A stretch of DNA of 64,000 nt from Erwinia sp. SLM-02 (GTDB taxonomy: Bacteria > Pseudomonadota > Gammaproteobacteria > Enterobacterales > Enterobacteriaceae), in the NCBI RefSeq assembly GCF_037450285.1, contig NZ_JAQISN010000005.1, forward strand, positions 248,001-312,000. Direction: 5' to 3'. Positions 34,974 to 43,612 of this stretch are shown here, piece by piece. Within the stretch, counting starts at the first letter, position 1; each line of letters begins with the position of its first letter. A model generated the notes under the pieces. The model saw only the letters and a list, made by a program, of their open reading frames with translations, was not told the DNA's origin and searched no databases. A program made the translations under genes and the position numbers.

Positions 34974-36082
34974 TGATCCTGCGGGATCTCAATATCGGCG
35001 CTGACGCGCAGCCCTTCGCTGTCAAAGACCATGCACTGGTGCGGATAGAAGGACGGGCGCAGCGACTGATAAGGGCGGAAGGAAACATCGCCGGGCAGCA
35101 GCATTTTAAAGCCGTCGTGGCCGTAGCTCTGACCGAACAGATAGGTGTTGTTGCCCAGCCGCTCCACCACCTCGCAGTGGAAGTCCAGCTGTAGCGGGGC
35201 GTCGCTGTTAATGCGCAGATGCTCGGGGCGGATACCCAGCGTCAGCGCCTCACCCGGCTGCAGCAGCCGCTGCGGGGCAGGCAGCGCCAGGGTGCTTTGC
35301 CCATCGTTAATGCTGACCAGCAGCCCGGTAGCGCTGCACTCCACGACCTGAGCGGGCAGGAAATTCATCTTCGGTGAGCCGATAAAGCTCGCCACAAAGC
35401 GGTTAACCGGATTGTAGTAGAGGGCCATCGGCGAGCCGACCTGCTCAACCTTGCCGTAGTTCATCACCACAATCTTATCGGCCAGGGTCATCGCCTCAAC
35501 CTGATCGTGGGTCACATAGACCATGGTGGTTTTCAGTTCCTGATGCAGCTTGGCGATGTGCAGGCGCATCTCAACGCGCAGCTCGGCGTCCAGGTTTGAC
35601 AGCGGCTCATCGAACATAAACACCTTCGGGTTGCGCACAATCGCCCGGCCAATCGCCACGCGCTGGCGCTGCCCGCCGGAGAGCTGCTTCGGTTTGCGGT
35701 CCAGCAGGTGGGAAAGCTGCAGCGTTTTGGAAACCATCTCCACCTGGTGGCGGATCTGCTCCTTCGGTACGCGGTTGACCTTCAGGCCGTAGCCCATGTT
35801 TTCCGCCACGGTCATATGCGGGTAAAGCGCGTAGGACTGAAACACCATCGCCACGCCGCGATGGGCGGGGGCGACGTCGTTGACCATCTCATCGCCAATC
35901 AGGATCTCGCCGCCGCTGACTTCCTCCAGCCCGGCAATCAGCCGCAGCAGGGTGGATTTGCCGCAGCCGGAAGGGCCAACGAATACGGCAAATTCGCCAG
36001 CTTCGATATCCAGTTGAATATTTTTCAGCGTTTCGGTTGCGCCGAACTTCTTGCTCACGCTTCTCAGTCTGATGCTGGACAT
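34964..36082 (-). CDS. ganK: GanK, ATPase of the galactan-oligosaccharide ABC importer
   Basis: This MalK/UgpC-type ATPase energises GanFG. It has 372 residues: Walker A GPSGCGKST (about 35-43), LSGGQRQRV signature, Walker B VFMFDEPLSNLD, then a C-terminal regulatory OB-type domain (about 240-372) with LGIRPEHL. The start MSSIRLRSVSKKFG is chosen because GAGGATCCGC precedes it; an ATG four codons earlier has no such site. It is divergent from ganEFGAB, sharing a promoter region with an operator and a CRP site. The same arrangement is known in the Dickeya gan locus. Confidence 0.9.
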   Translation of the reverse strand: MSSIRLRSVSKKFGATETLKNIQLDIEAGEFAVFVGPSGCGKSTLLRLIAGLEEVSGGEILIGDEMVNDVAPAHRGVAMVFQSYALYPHMTVAENMGYGLKVNRVPKEQIRHQVEMVSKTLQLSHLLDRKPKQLSGGQRQRVAIGRAIVRNPKVFMFDEPLSNLDAELRVEMRLHIAKLHQELKTTMVYVTHDQVEAMTLADKIVVMNYGKVEQVGSPMALYYNPVNRFVASFIGSPKMNFLPAQVVECSATGLLVSINDGQSTLALPAPQRLLQPGEALTLGIRPEHLRINSDAPLQLDFHCEVVERLGNNTYLFGQSYGHDGFKMLLPGDVSFRPYQSLRPSFYPHQCMVFDSEGLRVSADIEIPQDQAA

Positions 36083-36116
36083 GCGGATCCTCATCGGGAA
36101 TGTTTTCAGGGTTAAA

Positions 36117-36134
36117 TGTATTACGTATTACAAA
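36117..36134. promoter_or_regulatory. GanR operator candidate at the ganK-ganE divergent promoter
   Basis: TGTATTACGTATTACA is a near-palindrome (also a tandem GTATTAC repeat). Its right part ACGTATTACAAA occurs again, as an exact 12-base match on the opposite strand, before ganL (44888-44899). The LacI-family GanR is the likely binder. Confidence 0.65.
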
Positions 36135-36221
36135 TCTTCACTTCAGCGCTTCAACCGTTGTGGGAAGCGGGTTGACTATAACCCCCTGATGACAAGCACC
36201 CTACCGGCTAGTTTGATTTAT

Positions 36222-36237
36222 GCAATGCCGATCACAC
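36222..36237. promoter_or_regulatory. CRP site candidate upstream of ganE
   Basis: TGCAATGCCGATCACA has one perfect TCACA half and a 3/5 TGTGA half with correct 6-bp spacing, in the divergent gan promoter region. Catabolite control is expected for a sugar-oligomer locus. Confidence 0.5.
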
Positions 36238-36396
36238 ATTGATAAATATGGGCTGGTGGGATCGGGTGCTCTTGCGTAGCGTATGACATCAACAGGTTTT
36301 GGTTCCTCTCGCTCTACAGGCTGATTTCCACCGGTTAACGACCTGCGAACTCAGCGATAAAACATAAAAATGTCATACCTTCACATGAGGTCAGCA

Positions 36397-37617
36397 ATGA
36401 AATTGAAAACGAGCATCTCGCTGTTACTGTCCGCACTGATGGCCACGCAGGCCGCCTACGCCGCGCAGCAGCTCACCGTCTGGGAAGATATTAAGAAATC
36501 GGACGGCATCAAAACCGCCATCGCCGACTTCCAGAAGCAGCATAACGTTGAAGTCAAAGTGCAGGAGATGCCTTTCGCCCAGCAGATTGAGAAGCTGCGT
36601 CTGGATGGCCCGGCCGGTATCGGCCCCGATGTACTGGTGATCCCGAACGACCAGCTCGGCAGCGCCGTGGTGCAGGGTCTGCTATCGCCAATCACCGTGG
36701 ATGCGGCGCATCAGGCGGCGTATACCCCGTCGGCGATGGCCGCGTTTATCCAGAACAACGTGGTGTACGGCATTCCGAAAGCGATTGAAACTCTGGTGCT
36801 GATTTATAACAAGGATCTGCTGCCGTCGCCGCTGAAAACCCTCGACGAGTACCGCACCTTCTCGCAGAAGCAGCGTGAAGCCAAACAGTACGGCCTGCTG
36901 GCGAAGTTCGACCAGATTTACTACAGCTGGGGCGCGATTGCGCCGATGGGCGGCTACATCTTCGGCAAGGACGGCAAGGGCGGGCTGAACACCCACGATA
37001 TCGGCCTGAACACCCCGGGCAGCATAGAGGCCGTGACCTACCTGAAGAGCTTCTTCACCCAGGGCCTGCTGCCGGGCGGCATCCTCGGGGATAACGGGCT
37101 GAACGCCATCGATTCCCTGTTTACTGAGAAAAAAGCGGCGGCGGTGATTAACGGCCCGTGGGCGTTCCAGCCGTATGAAGCGGCGGGCATCAACTACGGC
37201 GTGGCACCGCTGCCCGATCTGCCAAACGGCAAACCGATGAGTTCATTCCTCGGCGTGAAGGGCTATGTGGTGTCCACCTGGAGCAAGGATAAAGCGCTGG
37301 CGCAGCAGTTTATCGAGTTCATCAACCAGCCGCAGTACGTCAAAGAGCGCTATCAGAAAACCCAGGAGATCCCACCGCTGCTGGCGCTGATGAATGACCC
37401 GATTATCAAAGACGATGAGAAAGCTAACGCCGTTGCGGTACAGGCCGCACGCGCCTCCGCCATGCCGGGCGTACCGGAAATGCAGGAAGTGTGGGGACCG
37501 GCCAATGCCGCTCTGGAACTGAGCGTGTCCGGCAAGCAGGAGCCGAAGGCCGCCCTCGACGGCGCGGTGAAGCAAATCACCATGCAGATTGAAGCCATGC
37601 AGGCCAGTAATCAGTAA
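36397..37617 (+). CDS. ganE: GanE, periplasmic galacto-oligosaccharide binding protein (MalE-like)
   Basis: This family-1 solute-binding protein delivers beta-1,4-galacto-oligosaccharides to GanFG. It has 406 residues from MKLKTSISLLLSALMATQ (signal peptide ending ...AAYAA), selected over earlier ATGs because ATGAGGTCAG gives a ribosome-binding site. MalE-like blocks are LTVWEDIKKSDG, GPDVLVIPNDQLG, YGIPKAIETLVLIYNKDLLP, AAAVINGPWAF and FLGVKGYVVS. It is the first gene of ganEFGAB. Confidence 0.92.
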   Translation: MKLKTSISLLLSALMATQAAYAAQQLTVWEDIKKSDGIKTAIADFQKQHNVEVKVQEMPFAQQIEKLRLDGPAGIGPDVLVIPNDQLGSAVVQGLLSPITVDAAHQAAYTPSAMAAFIQNNVVYGIPKAIETLVLIYNKDLLPSPLKTLDEYRTFSQKQREAKQYGLLAKFDQIYYSWGAIAPMGGYIFGKDGKGGLNTHDIGLNTPGSIEAVTYLKSFFTQGLLPGGILGDNGLNAIDSLFTEKKAAAVINGPWAFQPYEAAGINYGVAPLPDLPNGKPMSSFLGVKGYVVSTWSKDKALAQQFIEFINQPQYVKERYQKTQEIPPLLALMNDPIIKDDEKANAVAVQAARASAMPGVPEMQEVWGPANAALELSVSGKQEPKAALDGAVKQITMQIEAMQASNQ

Positions 37618-37668
37618 GTCAGCGTCGCATGGCGGCCCGAATCAGGAAGCAAGAAGGATAATGGTGTG

Positions 37669-38973
37669 ATGATTTCCCCCAGTGAAAAACTGATGCTTAA
37701 CAAACGCTCGCGGCAGCACGCCGTAACGGGCGTACTGCTGGCGCTACTGCCGGGCTTCGGCCAGTTCTATCATCGCCAGTGGGCGAAAGGATTGTGCTTT
37801 TTAATCCTGCTCGCCAGCTTTGCCGGCGTGTTCCATGATTTCCTGCAGCAGGGGCTGTGGGGACTGGTGACGCTGGGGGAAGAGGTGCCGCGCGACAACT
37901 CCATCTTCCTGCTGGCGGAGGGGATTATCAGCGTGCTGATTATTGCCTTTGGCCTGACGCTGTGGGGGCTGTCGTTCCGCGACGCGTGGCTGAACGGTCG
38001 CCGCCGCGATAACGGCGAGCAGCTGCACGGGGTGCGCAAGCAGTATCAGATCCTGCTGCGCGAGGGCTTCCCCTATCTGATGATCACCCCGGGGTTTATC
38101 CTGCTGGTGTTTGTGGTGGTGTTCCCGATCCTGTTCGGGTTCGCCATCGCCTTCACCAACTACAACCTGTACCACACGCCGCCGGCGAAGCTGGTTGACT
38201 GGGTGGGGATGAAGAACTTTATCAATATCTTCACCTTATCCATCTGGCGCTCCACCTTCTTCGACGTACTGCAGTGGACGGTGGTCTGGACGCTGCTGGC
38301 AACGACGTTACAGTGTAGCGTGGGCGTGATGCTGGCGATTCTGGTGAACCAGAAAGATCTGCGCTTCAAGCCGCTGATCCGCACCATTTTCATTCTGCCG
38401 TGGGCGGTGCCGGGCTTTGTCACCATTCTGGTGTTTGCCGGGATGTTCAACGACACCTTTGGCGTGATCAACAATTCGATTCTTGACTTCTTCGGCATTG
38501 CGCCGAAGGCGTGGATGACCGATCCGTTCTGGACCAAAACCGCGCTGATTTTGATGCAGACCTGGCTTGGCTTCCCGTTTGTGTTCGCCATGACCACCGG
38601 CGTGCTGCAGGCGATCCCTGACGACCTGTACGAAGCGGCGATGATGGACGGGGCCAGCGCCTGGACGCGGCTGAAAACCATCACGCTGCCGCTGGTGATG
38701 TACGCCATCGCGCCGATCATCATCACCCAGTACACCTTCAACTTTAACAACTTCAACATTATCTATCTGTTTAACAACGGCGGCCCGGCGGTGGCCGGGT
38801 CAAACGCCGGTGGCACCGACATTCTGGTTTCGTGGATCTACAAGCTGACCATGTCGTCTTCGCAGTATGCGATTGCCGCCACCATTACGATCCTGCTGTC
38901 GATTTTTGTGGTCGGCGTGGCGCTGTGGCAGTTCCGGGCCACCAAATCGTTCAAACAAGATGAAATGGCGTAA
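37669..38973 (+). CDS. ganF: GanF, MalF-like permease of the galacto-oligosaccharide importer
   Basis: This inner-membrane permease has 434 residues. An N-terminal helical extension (GFGQFYHRQWAKGLC, about 26-40) precedes the permease domain, which carries the EAA loop YEAAMMDGASAWTRLKTITLPL near 325. AAGAAGGA lies upstream; the ATG at 37669 directly follows a GTG that could also start translation. It pairs with GanG. Confidence 0.9.
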   Translation: MISPSEKLMLNKRSRQHAVTGVLLALLPGFGQFYHRQWAKGLCFLILLASFAGVFHDFLQQGLWGLVTLGEEVPRDNSIFLLAEGIISVLIIAFGLTLWGLSFRDAWLNGRRRDNGEQLHGVRKQYQILLREGFPYLMITPGFILLVFVVVFPILFGFAIAFTNYNLYHTPPAKLVDWVGMKNFINIFTLSIWRSTFFDVLQWTVVWTLLATTLQCSVGVMLAILVNQKDLRFKPLIRTIFILPWAVPGFVTILVFAGMFNDTFGVINNSILDFFGIAPKAWMTDPFWTKTALILMQTWLGFPFVFAMTTGVLQAIPDDLYEAAMMDGASAWTRLKTITLPLVMYAIAPIIITQYTFNFNNFNIIYLFNNGGPAVAGSNAGGTDILVSWIYKLTMSSSQYAIAATITILLSIFVVGVALWQFRATKSFKQDEMA

Positions 38974-38983
38974 GGGCACAGTC

Positions 38984-39835
38984 ATGGCGAAATCAGTAAG
39001 TATTAAACGCGAAAAATGGGTGCGCCTGTCGCTGACCTGGCTGGTGGTGCTGATCGTCTCCACTATTATTATCTATCCGCTGGTGTGGACGGTGGGCGCG
39101 TCGCTGAACGCGGGCAACAGCCTGCTCAGCAGCTCGATCATTCCGGAAAACGCCTCCCTGCAGCACTACCGCAATCTGTTTAACGGCACGGTGCCGTACC
39201 TGAGCTGGTACTGGAACTCGATGAAAATCAGTTTCTTTACCATGGTGCTGACCCTGATCAGCGTCAGCTGTACCGCCTATGCCTTTTCACGATTCCGCTT
39301 TAAGGGCCGCCAGAACGGGCTGATGCTGTTCCTGCTGCTGCAGATGATCCCGCAGTTCTCGGCGCTGATTGCCATCTTCGTGCTGTCGCAGCTGCTGGGC
39401 TTAATCAACAGCCACCTGGCGCTGGTGCTGATTTACGTTGGCGGCATGATCCCGATGAACACCTATCTGATGAAGGGCTACCTCGACGCCATTCCGAAAG
39501 ACCTGGACGAGTCGGCGCGCATGGACGGCGCGGGGAACTTCCGCATCTTTATTGAGATCATTATGCCGCTGTCGAAGCCAATTCTGGCGGTGGTGGCGCT
39601 GTTCTCCTTCACCGGCCCGCTGGGGGATTTCATCCTCTCCAGCACCATTCTGCGCAGCCCGGATCAGTTCACGCTGCCCATCGGCCTGTACAACCTCGTG
39701 TCGCAGAAAATGGGGGCCAGCTATACCACCTATGCCGCAGGAGCGGTGCTGATCGCCGTGCCGGTCGCCATCCTCTATCTGGCGCTGCAAAAATACTTCG
39801 TTTCCGGCCTGACATCAGGCAGTACAAAGGGATAA
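38984..39835 (+). CDS. ganG: GanG, MalG-like permease of the galacto-oligosaccharide importer
   Basis: This second permease has 283 residues and six helices. The start MAKSVSIKREKWVRLSLTW lies 10 bp after ganF with a TAAGGG site; longer in-frame options run back into ganF. The EAA loop reads LDESARMDGAGNFRIFIEIIMPL and the C-terminus YFVSGLTSGSTKG is typical of MalG-type proteins (GLTAGSVKG). Confidence 0.92.
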   Translation: MAKSVSIKREKWVRLSLTWLVVLIVSTIIIYPLVWTVGASLNAGNSLLSSSIIPENASLQHYRNLFNGTVPYLSWYWNSMKISFFTMVLTLISVSCTAYAFSRFRFKGRQNGLMLFLLLQMIPQFSALIAIFVLSQLLGLINSHLALVLIYVGGMIPMNTYLMKGYLDAIPKDLDESARMDGAGNFRIFIEIIMPLSKPILAVVALFSFTGPLGDFILSSTILRSPDQFTLPIGLYNLVSQKMGASYTTYAAGAVLIAVPVAILYLALQKYFVSGLTSGSTKG

Positions 39836-39838
39836 ATC

Positions 39839-41032
39839 ATGAAGCGTAAATCACTGTTCATCGCCCTGGCACTGGCCTGGGCGACCCCTCTGCTCGCCGC
39901 CACGCCGTCGGTTATCACCCCGATCGGCCAGGTGCCTGCGGATTTTGTTAAGGGCGCGGATATCTCCACGCTGCCGGAGCTGGAAAAGCAGGGCGCGAAG
40001 TTCTATAACGCCAACAATCAGTTACAGGACCCGATCGCCATCCTCAAGGCCAACGGCATCAACACCATTCGCCTGCGCCTGTGGGTTGACCCGTATGACC
40101 CTGACGGCAAAGCCTACGGCGGCGGCACCAACGATCTGAACACCACGCTGGCGCTGGCCAAACGTGCCAAAGCGGCGGGGATGCAGCTGCTGCTCGACTT
40201 CCACTACAGCGACTTCTGGACCGATCCGGGCAAGCAGTTCAAGCCGAAAGCGTGGGAAAAGCTGACCTTCCCGCAGCTGGAAACGCGCATTCACGACTAC
40301 ACCCGCGACACCATCGCCCGCTTTAAGGCCGAGGGCGTGCTGCCGGAAATCGTGCAGATCGGCAACGAGCTGAACGGCGGCATGCTGTGGCCGGAAGGCA
40401 AAAGCTGGGGGCAGAACGGCGGCGAGTTTGATCGCCTGGCGGGCCTGCTGAAATCGGCCATCGCCGGCCTGCGTGAGAACCTCAGCGATCCGTCGCAGGT
40501 GAAGATCATGCTGCACCTGGCGGAAGGCACCAAAAACGACATGTTCCGCTGGTGGTTCGATGAAATCACCCGCCGTCAGGTGCCGTTCGATGTGATCGGC
40601 CTGTCGATGTACACCTACTGGAACGGACCGATCTCCGCGCTGAAGGCCAATATGGATGACATCAGCCAGCGCTATCAGAAAGACGTGATGGTGGTGGAAG
40701 CCGCCTATGGCTACACGCTGGAAAACTGCGACAGCGCCGAGAACAGCTTCCAGGCGAAAGAAGAGAAAGACGGCGGCTACCCGGCAACCGTCGCCGGCCA
40801 GGCGGCCTACCTGCACGATCTGATGTCGGCGGTGCTGGCGGTGCCGAATCATCGTGGCAAGGGCGTGGTGTACTGGGAGCCGGCCTGGATCCCGGCCAGC
40901 GGCAATACCTGGGCCACGCCGGAAGGCATGAAGTACATCCACGACGAGTGGAAGCAGGGCAACGCCCGTGAAAACCAGGCGCTGTTTGACTGCCGCGGCA
41001 AAGTGCTGCCGTCCATCCAGGCTTTTCATTAA
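39839..41032 (+). CDS. ganA: GanA, periplasmic endo-beta-1,4-galactanase (GH53)
   Basis: This glycoside hydrolase family 53 enzyme cuts galactan, the pectin side-chain, into oligosaccharides. It has 397 residues with a signal peptide (MKRKSLFIALALAWATPLLA), so it is exported. GH53 motifs are FVKGADISTLPELE, NTIRLRLWVDP, the acid/base E177 in QIGNELNGG and the nucleophile E287 in VVEAAYGY, followed by VVYWEPAWIP. It starts 3 bp after ganG. A perfect 7-bp hairpin follows before ganB. Confidence 0.95.
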   Translation: MKRKSLFIALALAWATPLLAATPSVITPIGQVPADFVKGADISTLPELEKQGAKFYNANNQLQDPIAILKANGINTIRLRLWVDPYDPDGKAYGGGTNDLNTTLALAKRAKAAGMQLLLDFHYSDFWTDPGKQFKPKAWEKLTFPQLETRIHDYTRDTIARFKAEGVLPEIVQIGNELNGGMLWPEGKSWGQNGGEFDRLAGLLKSAIAGLRENLSDPSQVKIMLHLAEGTKNDMFRWWFDEITRRQVPFDVIGLSMYTYWNGPISALKANMDDISQRYQKDVMVVEAAYGYTLENCDSAENSFQAKEEKDGGYPATVAGQAAYLHDLMSAVLAVPNHRGKGVVYWEPAWIPASGNTWATPEGMKYIHDEWKQGNARENQALFDCRGKVLPSIQAFH

Positions 41033-41035
41033 TTG

Positions 41036-41053
41036 ACCGGCCTGCGGGCCGGT
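41036..41053. repeat. Intercistronic hairpin between ganA and ganB
   Basis: ACCGGCC and GGCCGGT form a perfect 7-bp stem with a TGCG loop immediately after the ganA stop. There is no T-run; it may tune relative ganA/ganB message levels. Confidence 0.5.
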
Positions 41054-41078
41054 ACCTCTGACACATTAAGGAAGAAGT

Positions 41079-43136
41079 ATGACTAAATTCCCACCGCTGG
41101 CGGCCGGGGTGACCCGCCTGCTGCACGGCGCGGACTACAACCCCGAGCAGTGGTCGCACACGCCGGGCATTATCGATGAAGATGTGGCGATGATGAAGGA
41201 GGCCCACTGCAACGTGATGTCGGTCGGCATCTTCAGCTGGGCCAAGCTGGAGCCGGAAGAGGGGCGCTACGATTTCAGCTGGCTGGATAACGTGCTGGAC
41301 AAGCTGTATGCACAGAACATCCGCGTGTTCCTCGCCACGCCGAGCGGCGCGCGCCCGGCCTGGATGTCGCAGAAATACCCTGAGGTGCTGCGCGTGGGCC
41401 GCGATCGCGTGAAGGCGCTGCACGGCGGGCGACACAACCACTGTATGACCTCGCCGGTGTACCGCCAGAAGGTGCAGGCGATTAACGGTCAGCTGGCGGA
41501 GCGCTATAGCCATCACCCGGCGGTAATCGGCTGGCATATTTCCAACGAGTACGGCGGCGAGTGCCACTGCGACAGCTGCCAGCAGGCGTTTCGCGACTGG
41601 CTGCAGCGCCGCTATCAGACGCTGGAACAGCTGAACCACGCCTGGTGGAGTGACTTCTGGAGCCACACCTATACCGACTGGTCGCAGATTGCCTCGCCTT
41701 CACCGCAGGGCGAGATGTCCATCCACGGACTGAACCTCGACTGGCGGCGCTTTATGACCGACCAGGTGACCGATTTCTGCACCCAGGAGATCAAGCCTCT
41801 GAAGGCGGTTAACCCGGAGCTGCCGGCCACCACCAACTTTATGGAGTACTTCTACGACTACGACTACTGGAAGCTGTCGCAGGCGCTGGACTTTATCTCC
41901 TGGGACAGCTATCCGACGTGGCACAACGAGAAGGATGACACCACGCTGGCCTGCTACACCGCGATGTTCCATGACCTGATGCGCACCCTCAAGCAGGGCA
42001 AACCGTTCGTGCTGATGGAGTCCACGCCGGGGGCCACCAACTGGCAGCCGACCAGCAAGCTTAAAAAGCCGGGCATGCATATTCTTTCCTCGCTGCAGGC
42101 CGTGGCGCACGGCGCGGATGCGGTGCAGTATTTCCAGTGGCGTAAAAGCCGCGGCTCGGTGGAGAAATTCCACGGCGCGGTGATCGACCACGTGGGTCAT
42201 CTGGATACGCGCATCGGCCGCGAGGTCAGCGAGCTGGGCCGGATGCTGGACGCCATGACCCCGGTGCTCGGCAGCCGCGTGGAAGCCCGCGTGGCAATTA
42301 TCTTTGACTGGGAAAGCCGCTGGGCGATGGACAACGCACAAGGCCCGCGCAATATCGGCCTGCACTATGAGCGCACGGTGGTGGAGCACTACCGGAGCTT
42401 CTGGGAGCAGGGCGTGGCCGTTGACGTGATCAACGCCGATGCCGACCTGACGCCTTATACGCTGGTGATCGCCCCGATGCTGTATATGGTGCGCGACGGC
42501 TTTGCCGAACGCGTGGAGCGCCACCTGCACAACGGCGGGCAGTTCGTTGCCAGCTACTGGACGGGCGTGGTGAATGAAACCGATCTCTGCCATCTGGGTG
42601 GCTTCCCCGGCCCGCTGAGGCCGCTGCTGGGCATCTGGGCGGAGGAGATTGACAGCCTGACCGACGAGGAGTCGAACGGTATTCAGGGCATCAAAGGCAA
42701 CGCGCTGGGGCTGAGCGGCCCGTACCAGGCGCGCGAGCTTTGCGAGCTGATCCATCTTGAGGGCGCCACCGCGCTGGCCCGCTATCAGAGCGATTTTTAC
42801 GCCGGTCAGCCGGCGGTCACGGTTAATGAAGTCGGTGCCGGTAAGGCGTGGTACATCGCCTCGCGCAACGATCTGACCTTCCACCGCGACTTCTACGGCG
42901 CGCTGATTAAGCAGCTGGCGCTGCCGCGCGCCCTTGACGTGACATTCCCGCCGGGGGTGACTGCACATCGTCGTACCGACGGTGAGCAGTCGTTTATCTT
43001 CCTGCAGAACTTCACCGCGGTTGAACACACGATTACGCTGCCGGCGGGCATCAGCGACCTGACGGACGGCACGCCGCTGTCGGGGCCGCTGGTCCTGCCG
43101 CCGTGGGGCTGCCGCGTGCTGCGCGCGCCGCTGTAA
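41079..43136 (+). CDS. ganB: GanB, cytoplasmic beta-galactosidase / exogalactanase (GH42)
   Basis: This enzyme releases galactose from imported galacto-oligosaccharides. It is a GH42 member of 685 residues without a signal peptide. The acid/base E157 is in HISNEYGGECHC and the nucleophile E314 in VLMESTPG. Cysteines 122, 162, 164 and 167 form the zinc cluster seen in many GH42 enzymes. The trimer-type middle domain and a small C-terminal beta domain follow. AAGGAAG precedes the ATG. A strong terminator follows. Confidence 0.95.
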   Translation: MTKFPPLAAGVTRLLHGADYNPEQWSHTPGIIDEDVAMMKEAHCNVMSVGIFSWAKLEPEEGRYDFSWLDNVLDKLYAQNIRVFLATPSGARPAWMSQKYPEVLRVGRDRVKALHGGRHNHCMTSPVYRQKVQAINGQLAERYSHHPAVIGWHISNEYGGECHCDSCQQAFRDWLQRRYQTLEQLNHAWWSDFWSHTYTDWSQIASPSPQGEMSIHGLNLDWRRFMTDQVTDFCTQEIKPLKAVNPELPATTNFMEYFYDYDYWKLSQALDFISWDSYPTWHNEKDDTTLACYTAMFHDLMRTLKQGKPFVLMESTPGATNWQPTSKLKKPGMHILSSLQAVAHGADAVQYFQWRKSRGSVEKFHGAVIDHVGHLDTRIGREVSELGRMLDAMTPVLGSRVEARVAIIFDWESRWAMDNAQGPRNIGLHYERTVVEHYRSFWEQGVAVDVINADADLTPYTLVIAPMLYMVRDGFAERVERHLHNGGQFVASYWTGVVNETDLCHLGGFPGPLRPLLGIWAEEIDSLTDEESNGIQGIKGNALGLSGPYQARELCELIHLEGATALARYQSDFYAGQPAVTVNEVGAGKAWYIASRNDLTFHRDFYGALIKQLALPRALDVTFPPGVTAHRRTDGEQSFIFLQNFTAVEHTITLPAGISDLTDGTPLSGPLVLPPWGCRVLRAPL

Positions 43137-43149
43137 CGGCGAATTCACA

Positions 43150-43174
43150 GGCGGGCGCAGGCCCGCCTTTTTTT
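43150..43174 (+). terminator. Rho-independent terminator after ganB
   Basis: GGCGGGC-GCAG-GCCCGCC followed directly by seven T. This is a textbook intrinsic terminator, placed between ganB and the EIIB-like gene. Confidence 0.85.
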
Positions 43175-43194
43175 ATGTCCAGAAGGAGAGAGAG

Positions 43195-43509
43195 ATGGTG
43201 AGTCTGAAATCGTTTAAACACTACTTCAGCCGGGAAGCCGGACCGGCAGAGGAGGCCCCCGTTGACAGTGCGCTGCTGGACCAGCTGCTGCGCTGCTTTG
43301 GTGGCCGCGACAATATCGTGCAGGTTGATGCCTGCCTGACCCGCCTGCGGGTGACGGTCAACTCGCTGGCGGCGGTGGATTCTGCCGGGCTGCAGCAGGC
43401 GGGGGCGATCGGGGTGGTGATCCTCGGCCACGAGGTGCATGCCATCTTCGGCACGCGGTCGGACCGGCTGCGGCAGCTGCTGGATGCGCGTTTCTTCGGC
43501 GATGCCTGA
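43195..43509 (+). CDS. Orphan PTS EIIB-like domain protein (glucose family)
   Basis: This 104-residue single-domain protein resembles the IIB domain of glucose/sucrose-type PTS permeases. LLRCFGGRDNIVQVDACLTRLRVTV carries the phospho-accepting cysteine position, and the end AIGVVILGHEVHAIFGTRSDRLRQLL matches the family. No IIA or IIC domain is encoded nearby. It lies 58 bp after ganB beyond a strong terminator, with its own AGAAGGAG site, so its expression probably depends on read-through or a local promoter. A regulatory link between PTS state and galactan use is possible but unproven. Confidence 0.85.
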   Translation: MVSLKSFKHYFSREAGPAEEAPVDSALLDQLLRCFGGRDNIVQVDACLTRLRVTVNSLAAVDSAGLQQAGAIGVVILGHEVHAIFGTRSDRLRQLLDARFFGDA

Positions 43510-43534
43510 GTTTTCAGGGTGACGTTGTCACAAT

Positions 43535-43563
43535 AAAAAAAGGATAACCGGCAACGGTTATCC
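43535..43563 (-). terminator. Rho-independent terminator of ganL
   Basis: On the minus strand GGATAACCG-TTGC-CGGTTATCC is followed by seven U (seven A at 43535-43541 on the plus strand). It ends ganL and lies just past the EIIB-like gene. Confidence 0.85.
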
Positions 43564-43612
43564 AATAAAACAGCCAGTGTTCAAGCAGTGATCGTGGAGA
43601 GGGCGTTGGCGA

